DNA from: Clostridiales bacterium oral taxon 876 str. F0540
Lineage (GTDB): Bacteria > Bacillota > Clostridia > Clostridiales > Clostridiaceae
Assembly: GCA_000466585.1 (NCBI GenBank)
Contig: KE993473.1
Location: 33,401-64,301, forward strand
DNA length: 30,901 nucleotides
Direction of reading: 5' to 3'
Positions within the stretch are counted from its first letter, which is position 1. Each line of letters opens with the position of its first letter. Below are positions 15,078 through 21,239 of the stretch, piece after piece. The position numbers and the translations under genes are program-made. A model generated the notes under the pieces. The model searched no databases, had not been told where the DNA came from, and saw only the letters and a program-made list of their open reading frames with translations.

Positions 15078-15607
15078 TAGACCAGTTTCCTCCTCTCCAA
15101 TTCATGAATTATATATTTTATAGTGTTATGAAGTCTTGAACGAACTGTACCAACAGGGCAATCCAATATCTTTGCAATTTCTTCATATTTATAACCATAA
15201 TAATGTTTTAGTATAAATACAGCTCTCTTTTCATAGGGTATAGCTTTTAAGATTTCAATAATATCCTTATACTGAAGCTTGCTTATAGTAAGCTCTTCGG
15301 GACTCATTTCCTTTGAGGGTATAAATTCGTCTATGAGCTCAAGTTCTTTATTTTTTCTAAGATAGTCCCTATAAACATTAGTAGCTATTGTAATCAGCCA
15401 AGTTGAAAACTTTGCTTCCGGCTTAAATTTATGAATACTCAGCACTGCCTTAAGCATAGCTTCCTGAATAATATCCTGAGAGAGCTCGGCATTGCCGGTC
15501 ATTTTTATTATGTATCCTTTAAGCAGCGGAAGGTTATCAGAAAGAAGTGTATTAAGAGCACTTTTGTTTCCCTGCTTTGCTTTATTTATTAATTCTATTT
15601 CATCCAA
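15077..15607 (-). CDS. sigY: ECF-type RNA polymerase sigma factor (SigY-like)
   Basis: 176 residues with only regions 2 and 4. Region 2 (about 22-88) has Asp-Ile-Ile-Gln-Glu-Ala near 45 and Phe-Ser-Thr-Trp-Leu near 82. Region 4 (about 115-170) has Tyr-Glu-Glu-Ile-Ala-Lys-Ile-Leu and Gly-Thr-Val-Arg-Ser-Arg-Leu, the -35 recognition helix. It is first in an operon with a membrane anti-sigma candidate and a PLDc_N mini-protein, and faces an ABC exporter. That gene set matches B. subtilis sigY-yxlCDEFG, split here into divergent halves. Its own promoter (15638-15662) and that of the exporter (15762-15786) share an ECF-type sequence, so it very likely drives both. Confidence 0.9.
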   Translation of the reverse strand: MDEIELINKAKQGNKSALNTLLSDNLPLLKGYIIKMTGNAELSQDIIQEAMLKAVLSIHKFKPEAKFSTWLITIATNVYRDYLRKNKELELIDEFIPSKEMSPEELTISKLQYKDIIEILKAIPYEKRAVFILKHYYGYKYEEIAKILDCPVGTVRSRLHNTIKYIIHELERRKLV

Positions 15608-15637
15608 GCACTCTCCGCCTCACCTTCCTAATACTTT

Positions 15638-15662
15638 AACGTATTTACATAAAAAAAGTTCA
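15638..15662 (-). promoter_or_regulatory. ECF promoter of the sigma factor operon (autoregulatory)
   Basis: On the minus strand TGAAC begins TGAACTTTTTTTA, followed by eight bases and CGTTAA. The spacing from TGAAC to CGTT is 16 bases. The site lies about 30 bases ahead of the sigma gene. It matches the opposite-strand promoter at 15762-15786 in the whole -35 block and in the -10. TGAAC with a CGT-type -10 is typical of ECF sigma factors of the SigY/SigW kind. Confidence 0.8.
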
Positions 15663-15761
15663 TTTATTGAGATAAGTATATTATTAAATATTATTATTAT
15701 TCAAGTGATTATTGTATATTAACACCCTTTTATATGGTTATCCAATAAATTAAATATTTTT

Positions 15762-15786
15762 TGAACTTTTTTTACGGTTATGCGTT
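15762..15786 (+). promoter_or_regulatory. ECF promoter of the ABC exporter operon
   Basis: TGAACTTTTTTTA, eight bases, then CGTTTA: the same -35 block, spacing and -10 as the sigma operon promoter on the other strand. Transcription would begin near 15793, placing about 217 bases of leader, including two tandem structured elements, before the ATPase start. Between the two promoters (15663-15761) there is only A/T-rich sequence. Confidence 0.8.
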
Positions 15787-15836
15787 TAATAGTTGTAAAG
15801 ATAAAGTTGTTAACGAAGTTTAATGGATATAGTGAG

Positions 15837-15920
15837 GCTAAAGTGCTAAATGGACTTTAGCGGGTAACTTATGAGTGAAACGAATGTCTTAAGTTACCCA
15901 GTGTTTCGACTGAAAGGAGG
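15837..15920 (+). promoter_or_regulatory. Structured 5'-leader element, copy C (first of tandem pair)
   Basis: Reference copy. P1 (15837-15861) is a 10-bp stem with one G-G mismatch and a UAAAU loop. P2 (15862-15899) pairs GGGTAACTTA with TAAGTTACCC around an 18-base loop containing GTGAAACGAA. The tail AGTGTTTCGACT then runs into AAAGGAGG. The tail GUUUC is complementary to GAAAC in the P2 loop. A five-codon ORF (15850-15867, Met-Asp-Phe-Ser-Gly-stop) starts in the P1 loop and stops in P2, with GAGG about 12 bases upstream. The AAAGGAGG of this copy does not serve a long gene, because copy D follows at once. Confidence 0.85.
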
Positions 15921-16003
15921 TTAAAGGTCTATATGACCTTTAACGGGTAGTTTGCAAGTGATAACGAGCGTCTTAAACTACCCAGTGTTTCGAGTGAAAG
16001 GAG
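15920..16003 (+). promoter_or_regulatory. Structured 5'-leader element, copy D (second of tandem pair)
   Basis: P1 (15920-15944) is a perfect 10-bp stem, GTTAAAGGTC with GACCTTTAAC. It differs from the family form at three pairs on both sides, so pairing is kept. P2 (15945-15983) pairs GGGTAGTTT with AAACTACCC, again with compensated changes relative to copy C. The loop-tail complement is weak here (GATAAC against GTTTC). The ORF (15933-15950) reads Met-Thr-Phe-Asn-Gly-stop, and the AGGAGG of copy C stands 12 bases ahead of it. The AAAGGAG at the 3' end is the ribosome binding site of the ABC ATPase. Confidence 0.85.
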
Positions 16004-16009
16004 AAAAAT

Positions 16010-16926
16010 ATGAATGCAATAAATGTAGAAAATCTTAAAAAGTCCTATGATGGTCAGACTAATGCTTTAAACAATATAAGTTTAAGCATACCAAAGGGTG
16101 AGATATTTGGCTTTCTTGGCCCTAATGGTTCGGGGAAGACCACTACAGTTAGAATTCTTAATGGAATTCTTTCAAAAACCTCAGGACATGCTGAGATCTT
16201 AGGAATACCTGTTGGGGAAAATAATCTTGAGATTCACAGATTATGCGGGGTAATGACTGAAAGTTCCTCCTGTTATGAAAATCTTACTGCAGCACAAAAT
16301 CTTATGTTCTTTGGGAGAATGCATGGAATTGAAGAAAAAGCGCTTAAGGAACGTACTGATTTTATATTAAAAAGGCTGGAGTTATTTGATGTAAAAGATA
16401 AAAAGGTAAAGTCTTTCAGCACAGGAATGAGAAAGAGAGTTTCCTTAGCACTTGCCTTGGTTCACAATCCTCAAATTTTATTTCTTGATGAGCCTACTTC
16501 CGGATTGACCCGGAAAATGCGCTAAATGTTACAAGGCTTATAAAAGAACTTGCAGAGGAAAACCAGGTTACAATCTTTCTTTGCACCCATCAGCTAAAGT
16601 ATGCTGAAGATATTTGTACACTTTATGGTTTTATAAATAATGGCAATATCCTTGGCCTGGGAACCTTTGATGAGCTTGCTTCAAGAAAAAATGCAGCCCT
16701 TCAATTAAAAATCAGAGGCAAAAATATTTCTGATAAATTTGGATTTATACATGAAGGTAATGACATGTACAGCAAAGCTATTTTAGGTGACAAAGATGTA
16801 AATACTCTGCTGCAAGGCATACTGACAAATGGTGGGGAAATTTATGAAGCAGTGCAGCAAAAATGGTCACTGGAACAACTTTACTTTAAATACATCAAAG
16901 GGACATCTGAGGATGTAACTATTTAG
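16010..16926 (+). pseudogene. ABC exporter ATP-binding subunit (YxlF-like), frameshifted
   Basis: From ATG 16010 the reading frame encodes Walker A Gly-Pro-Asn-Gly-Ser-Gly-Lys-Thr-Thr (37-45), the signature Phe-Ser-Thr-Gly-Met-Arg and Walker B Leu-Phe-Leu-Asp-Glu-Pro-Thr-Ser-Gly-Leu. It then runs to an early stop at 16525 after 171 residues. Adding one G after 16507 restores Gly-Leu-Asp-Pro-Glu-Asn and an open frame with the switch His (Cys-Thr-His-Gln) to the TAG at 16924-16926, about 305 residues. The D-loop and everything after are lost in the annotated frame, so the protein would be inactive. Either a true mutation or a one-base sequence error; the intact downstream frame favours a recent event or error. 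Confidence 0.85.
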
Positions 16927-16943
16927 ACTTAGGAGGTTAGAAA

Positions 16944-17738
16944 ATGAATAGAAGTGAAAAAGCTTTGATAGATAAAGATATAAATGAAATAACAAGCTCA
17001 AAACAGGTTATTATGCCTATGACTATTGTGCCAATTGTGCTGATGGTAATTATACCACTGGCAATACTTATAGGCGCCAGCTTTATTGGTAAGGATTCAA
17101 GCATGCTTACAAAGCTTGGTCCTCTTATAAAAAAACTACCTTCTGAATATACCGCCTATACTCCGGCACAGCTTTTAATAAAGGTAACCATAAATTATAT
17201 GTTTCCGTCCTATTTTCTTATAATTCCAATAATGTGTTCAGGGGTTATCGGAGCCAGCAGTTTTGTGGGAGAAAAGGAGCATAAAACTATGGAGTCCCTT
17301 CTTTATACGCCAATATCTATGGAACAGCTTTTAAGGGCTAAGATTTTAGGTGTTTTTGTGCCCTCTTATATCATAACCTTGCTTTCCTTTATAGTCTTTG
17401 GAATTGTATTTAACATAGGCGGTTTAATATATTTTGGAGGTCTTATTTTCCCTGATATAAAATGGCTCATAATTATACTATGGATTTCACCTGCAATTAA
17501 TTTACTGTCTCTAATATTTACTGTGATGGTATCTGCAAAGTCAGAAACCTTCCAAGAAGCCCAGCAGGTAAGCGGTCTTCTTGTCCTTCCAGTACTTCTT
17601 TTATTGGTAGGTCAAATGACAGGTGTGCTGATGCTTAGCAGCCTTGCAATGTTTATAGGGGGAGGAGTTCTCCTAGTGCTTGATTATATATTGATAAAGA
17701 GAATTTCTTCCAAGTTCATTGCTGAGAAACTAATTTAA
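16944..17738 (+). CDS. ABC-2-type exporter permease (YxlG-like)
   Basis: 264 residues with about six membrane spans: one near 23-45, a long extracellular segment, then the rest from 90 on. The ABC-2 hallmark Gly-Glu-Lys-Glu-His-Lys-Thr-Met-Glu-Ser-Leu-Leu, the coupling helix, is near 110-121. It starts 17 bases after the ATPase frame ends, with AGGAGG upstream, and is last in the operon. With the ATPase it would form an exporter under control of the neighbouring ECF sigma factor, as YxlFG do in B. subtilis. If the ATPase frameshift is real this permease lacks its motor. Confidence 0.85.
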   Translation: MNRSEKALIDKDINEITSSKQVIMPMTIVPIVLMVIIPLAILIGASFIGKDSSMLTKLGPLIKKLPSEYTAYTPAQLLIKVTINYMFPSYFLIIPIMCSGVIGASSFVGEKEHKTMESLLYTPISMEQLLRAKILGVFVPSYIITLLSFIVFGIVFNIGGLIYFGGLIFPDIKWLIIILWISPAINLLSLIFTVMVSAKSETFQEAQQVSGLLVLPVLLLLVGQMTGVLMLSSLAMFIGGGVLLVLDYILIKRISSKFIAEKLI

Positions 17739-17766
17739 ATCAGCACTAAGCTTCTCATAGAGAATG

Positions 17767-17796
17767 AAACCGTATCTTAAGCAGGTACGGTTTTTT
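17767..17796 (+). terminator. Rho-independent terminator of the exporter operon
   Basis: AACCGTA pairs with TACGGTT around an 11-base loop, followed by TTTTC. It lies 30 bases after the permease stop. Confidence 0.8.
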
Positions 17797-17920
17797 CTTG
17801 TTTAATAGTAAGGCTTCTGCAAGCACTATTTTTTATCAGCTTCAGTGTGTAGTCTATTTATTTCAATAGATAAACAAAATTTGTATAATATTTCTTACTC
17901 TTTCGCCACATATTGTAAAA

Positions 17921-17929
17921 TGATATAAT
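17921..17929 (+). promoter_or_regulatory. Extended -10 promoter of tldD-tldE
   Basis: TGATATAAT is a perfect extended -10 (TGN then TATAAT). No good -35 stands upstream, as is allowed for this class. Transcription would start near 17936, so copy E of the structured element forms almost the very 5' end of the message. Confidence 0.55.
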
Positions 17930-17946
17930 ATTTGTATTGGAAAGAG

Positions 17947-18030
17947 GCTAAAGTCCTAAATGGACTTTAGCAGGTAGTCTGCGAATGGGAACGAGCGTTT
18001 TAGACTGCCCAGTGTTCCGACAAAAGGAGG
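17947..18030 (+). promoter_or_regulatory. Structured 5'-leader element, copy E
   Basis: P1 (17947-17971) is a perfect 10-bp stem with the UAAAU loop. P2 (17973-18009) pairs GGTAGTCT with AGACTGCC. Its loop holds GGGAACGAGC, and the tail is GTGTTCCGAC, so loop GGAAC and tail GTTCC are complementary. Copy C has GAAAC and GTTTC at these places, a compensated change. The five-codon ORF is at 17960-17977 (Met-Asp-Phe-Ser-Arg-stop). The final AAAGGAGG (18023-18030) is the ribosome binding site of tldD. Confidence 0.85.
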
Positions 18031-18037
18031 AATTAAT

Positions 18038-19417
18038 TTGATTCTAAAAAACTTACACAAGTATTCAAGCTTTATATCTCAATATACCGAGCTGAGAGTT
18101 CAGGAGAACAGGTCACTTAATATAACCTTCCTAAATGGAAATTTAGTAGGAAACGCCAAGGATATTACAAATGGAGTAAGTGCAAGAACCTACAAAGGTG
18201 GCTCCTGGGGCTTTGCCTCCAGTGCTGAGGTTGACGAAGAAAGTATAAAAGCGGTAATAAAAGCAGCCAGCGATAATGCTGTTTTCCTTGATTCCAGAGA
18301 AAAAAGAAACAAGCCGTTTTTTAATGGAACAGCAGATTCCTTTGAAAAAAACTTTGGTACACAAAAGTCAAGATTATCACAGCAGGAGATTATGGATTTC
18401 ATAAGAGAAATTGATTCATATATGGCTTCCAAATATCCAAACCTAAGCGAAAGAGTTGTCAGTCTTAGATGTCTTGATATGGAAAAATCACTCATAACCT
18501 CTGATGGTGCCAGTCTTTATTCTCTTTTGCCTCGTTCTAACTTTATTGTGTCTATGACTATAGAGAAAAATGGAGAACCTATAAGTATATTTGATGTTTT
18601 CGGAGGGCTTGGTCAGTTTGAAGATAACTTTACATCTCCAAAGGATTTTTACAAAAAAATAGACAGTTTATATGAGCACTTAGTAAATAAAAGTGAAGGC
18701 GTTTATGCTGAGGCAGGCTTAAAGGAATGTGTGCTGCATCCTAATTTAGCTGGGATTCTTGCACATGAAGCTATTGGACATACAACAGAAGCTGACCTTG
18801 TACTTGGGGGATCAATTGCAGGAAGCTATATGAACAAACAAGTAGCAAGCCCTCTTGTAAGCCTTGTTGACTATGCTCATACCTATAAAGGAGAAATATG
18901 TCCAGTTCCTATTTTCATGGATGATGAAGGAACTACAGCAGAAGATGTGGTTATCATAGAAAATGGAATTCTTAAAGGATATATGCACAACAAAGAAAGT
19001 GCAAGGCATTTTGGCGATGCTCCAAAAGGCAATGCAAGAGCTTTTAAATTTAATGATGAGCCTCTTATAAGAATGAGAAATACCGCAATTCTTCCCGGAA
19101 CAAGCAAGCTTGAAGACATGATTGCCTCCATAGAAGATGGCTATTATCTTATGAATACAAATAATGGTCAGGCTGATACCACAAGCGAGTTTATGTTTGG
19201 GATTGTACTGGGCTATGAAATAAAGAACGGCAAGCTTGGAAGGGCTATAAAAGATACAACTATATCAGGAATTGCCTTTGATGTTTTAAAGAGTACAACT
19301 ATGGTTTCCGATGATATGGTTTGGTTAAACGGCGGAATGTGCGGCAAAAAGCAGCCTATAACTGTTGGAATGGGCGGTCCTGCCATCAAATGTAAAGTTA
19401 ATATAGGGGGTAGATAA
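18038..19417 (+). CDS. tldD: TldD family metallopeptidase
   Basis: 459 residues from TTG 18038, seven bases after AAAGGAGG. The zinc motif His-Glu-Ala-Ile-Gly-His is at 243-248, and the C-terminal Gly-Gly-Met-Cys-Gly-Lys (about 439-444) supplies the expected cysteine. TldD forms a heterodimer with TldE that cleaves unfolded or leader-bearing peptides. It is known from microcin B17 maturation and CcdA degradation in E. coli, and from RiPP processing elsewhere. No RiPP precursor is visible nearby, so a general peptidase role is likely. TldE follows one base later. The message starts with copy E of the structured leader. Confidence 0.95.
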   Translation: MILKNLHKYSSFISQYTELRVQENRSLNITFLNGNLVGNAKDITNGVSARTYKGGSWGFASSAEVDEESIKAVIKAASDNAVFLDSREKRNKPFFNGTADSFEKNFGTQKSRLSQQEIMDFIREIDSYMASKYPNLSERVVSLRCLDMEKSLITSDGASLYSLLPRSNFIVSMTIEKNGEPISIFDVFGGLGQFEDNFTSPKDFYKKIDSLYEHLVNKSEGVYAEAGLKECVLHPNLAGILAHEAIGHTTEADLVLGGSIAGSYMNKQVASPLVSLVDYAHTYKGEICPVPIFMDDEGTTAEDVVIIENGILKGYMHNKESARHFGDAPKGNARAFKFNDEPLIRMRNTAILPGTSKLEDMIASIEDGYYLMNTNNGQADTTSEFMFGIVLGYEIKNGKLGRAIKDTTISGIAFDVLKSTTMVSDDMVWLNGGMCGKKQPITVGMGGPAIKCKVNIGGR

Positions 19418-19418
19418 C

Positions 19419-20714
19419 ATGATGGATAGAGAAATAGTAAGCTACTGCCTAAATTCTCTTAAAGATTTTGGAGCAGATAAGGCTCAATGCATGCTGTATA
19501 GAAATAAAAAATATGAAATGAATGTTGAAAACGGAGCAATATCTCTTTTACGTACCACCCTTGACACTGCTTTGATTTTAACAGTAATAAAGAATAATAA
19601 GAAAGGTACCATTTCTATAAATAAGACCGATGAAGCTTCAATAAAGGAAGCAGTAAAAACTGTTTTTGAATTAAGCTCAAACTCAGATGCTGACGAAGCC
19701 TACGATATAGCTTCTTATCAAGCACCTAAGGAATTTACAAATGGAGATTGCGAGCCTGACATGGACAGAATGTATGACCTTCTTAAGAATTATATAAGAA
19801 CTGTGAAAGAAAATTATCCATCTATAAATCTTATGGATACCATCATGTCCTTTGACTCAGGTGTCATGTATTTAGCAAATTCTAATGGAGTAGATTTTAA
19901 GGAGTCCACAGGAGTATATAACTTCAGCTCCATGTTTGCCGCTAAGGAAGGAGAAAAGAGTTCCTCCTTTAATGCCAGCGGAAGTTCAATGCTGAAGCTG
20001 GAAAAGGAATTAATGGACTGTGGAAGTGTAAAGACTCTCTTAAAGCAGTCTGTTGAACAACTTGATACAAAAACCTTAGAAGGAAAATTCCAGGGAGATG
20101 TTATTATAACTCCGGACTGCCTGAGTGAGCTTCTAAATGCCTATATTGACACCTTCCTAAGAGATGGCTCTTTAATATCGGGAACAAGCATACTTAAGGA
20201 TAAACTGAATGAAAAGGTTGCTAGTGAAGTACTTTCAGTACATTCAAAGCCTGTTTCTAGTGAAATAAGTGATGGCTATCATATAACCTCTGAGGGTTTT
20301 GAAGCTGAGGATATAACAATAATTGATAAGGGAACCTTAAAGAGCTTTATGCTTAGCAACTATGGCTCAAAGAAAACCGGCCGTGAAAGGGCCAAAAATG
20401 AAGGTGGCTGTTATGTTATAGACCCCGGAGCAGAAAGCTTTAACAATATTGTTAAAGGTATTGAAAAAGGCATACTGCTTGCAAGATTCTCAGGTGGTCA
20501 GCCAAGCTCCAACGGCGACTTCTCAGGAGTTGCAAAAAACAGCTACTATATAGAAAACGGAGAAATCAAGTATCCTATAAGTGAAACTATGGTTTCCGGA
20601 AATCTTTATGAAGCCTTTAATAATATAAAGGGAATTTCAGCTGAGAGAATAGACTATGGATCTACAGTTCTGCCCTATATATGTGTTTCAGGTATAACTG
20701 TTTCAGGAAAATAG
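19419..20714 (+). CDS. tldE: TldE/PmbA, partner of TldD
   Basis: 431 residues, the inactive-site paralogue of TldD. It has the same two-domain fold but no His-Glu-x-x-x-His motif, and carries the family C-terminal features Gly-Gly-Gln-Pro-Ser-Ser-Asn-Gly-Asp-Phe-Ser-Gly near 358-370. It starts one base after the tldD stop, with AGGGGG upstream; a second ATG follows at once and could equally be used. It completes the TldD/TldE protease in the cytosol. A strong terminator ends the operon. Confidence 0.93.
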   Translation: MMDREIVSYCLNSLKDFGADKAQCMLYRNKKYEMNVENGAISLLRTTLDTALILTVIKNNKKGTISINKTDEASIKEAVKTVFELSSNSDADEAYDIASYQAPKEFTNGDCEPDMDRMYDLLKNYIRTVKENYPSINLMDTIMSFDSGVMYLANSNGVDFKESTGVYNFSSMFAAKEGEKSSSFNASGSSMLKLEKELMDCGSVKTLLKQSVEQLDTKTLEGKFQGDVIITPDCLSELLNAYIDTFLRDGSLISGTSILKDKLNEKVASEVLSVHSKPVSSEISDGYHITSEGFEAEDITIIDKGTLKSFMLSNYGSKKTGRERAKNEGGCYVIDPGAESFNNIVKGIEKGILLARFSGGQPSSNGDFSGVAKNSYYIENGEIKYPISETMVSGNLYEAFNNIKGISAERIDYGSTVLPYICVSGITVSGK

Positions 20715-20719
20715 CAATG

Positions 20720-20753
20720 AAAACAGGGCTGATGCAAAAACAGCCCTGTTTTT
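20720..20753 (+). terminator. Rho-independent terminator after tldE
   Basis: AAAACAGGGCTG and CAGCCCTGTTTT form a perfect 12-bp stem with a 9-base loop, followed by a T run. It can act for both strands. Confidence 0.9.
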
Positions 20754-20780
20754 ATTAATAACTTTCCTGTCAGCATCTAT

Positions 20781-21089
20781 TTATTTCTTAGCTCCAGTAT
20801 CCTTTGGTATGTAAAAAAGCTTCTTTTGTTTCATATAGTCGATAGCCTTAGTTTTATTCTTTCTCTCAGAAACATATTCTGCCTCATTCTTAACTCTGTA
20901 ATAATAATTAAACCTTTCCTCTGACAAGGTCCCTACTGAAACCGCTTCTTTAACTGCGCAGCCAGGTTCGATTGTATGAGTACAGTTCGAAAATCTGCAT
21001 TCCTTAGATAGTCCCAGTATATCCTCAAACTCATCCTTTAAATCTTCTACTGAATTTAACGCTTCAAATACCTTCTTATTAAATCTCAC
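20781..21089 (-). CDS. Stand-alone RsgA C-terminal zinc-domain protein (fragment or orphan)
   Basis: 102 residues from GTG 21089, eight bases after AAAGGTGG. Residues about 31-75 match the C-terminal zinc domain of the ribosome-assembly GTPase RsgA: Cys, four residues, Cys-Thr-His, five residues, Cys, then Ala-Val-Lys-Glu-Ala-Val and Ser-Glu-Glu-Arg-Phe. The OB-fold and the circularly permuted GTPase domain that should precede it (about 250 residues) are absent, and nothing upstream resembles them. The start, ribosome binding site and intact zinc ligands suggest a working small protein rather than a random remnant. It could bind 16S rRNA or the 30S subunit without GTPase action. A decayed paralogue is the alternative. 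Confidence 0.65.
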   Translation of the reverse strand: MRFNKKVFEALNSVEDLKDEFEDILGLSKECRFSNCTHTIEPGCAVKEAVSVGTLSEERFNYYYRVKNEAEYVSERKNKTKAIDYMKQKKLFYIPKDTGAKK

Positions 21090-21239
21090 CCTTCAACCAC
21101 CTTTATTCAACCTAATATATTACATCATACTTAAAATTATATTATAGTTTTCAAATAAAGCGCATGTAATAAATCATTATAATTAAACTGTCCTTATGTT
21201 TTAATATCAATATTCTATAATAAACTTACTAACCATAAG

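Noticed and set aside
15837..16003. Guanidine-II (mini-ykkC) riboswitch, because two hairpins in a row with ACGA in a loop precede a transporter gene
   Set aside because: Guanidine-II hairpins close small ACGR tetraloops and are alike. Here the first loop is UAAAU and the second is about 18 bases long, and the downstream genes include helD and tldD, which do not fit guanidine.
16490..16530. Programmed ribosomal frameshifting in the ABC ATPase
   Set aside because: No slippery heptamer or following pseudoknot at the shift point (GGATTGACC), and ATPases of this class are not known to use it. Mutation or sequence error is simpler.
15837..18030. Leader repeats as a CRISPR array or an IS/MITE
   Set aside because: Units are not regularly spaced with unique spacers. 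No terminal inverted repeats or target duplications are seen, and the complete copies in the window are all in sense orientation ending in a ribosome binding site.
18143..19131. Several minus-strand ORFs of 65-101 residues inside tldD
   Set aside because: All are antisense to a well-conserved gene, have no ribosome binding sites, and have compositions typical of reverse reading frames.
18038..20714. A RiPP biosynthesis locus around tldD-tldE
   Set aside because: No precursor peptide, modifying enzyme or dedicated exporter flanks the pair; the nearest ABC exporter belongs to the ECF sigma regulon and is separated by a terminator.
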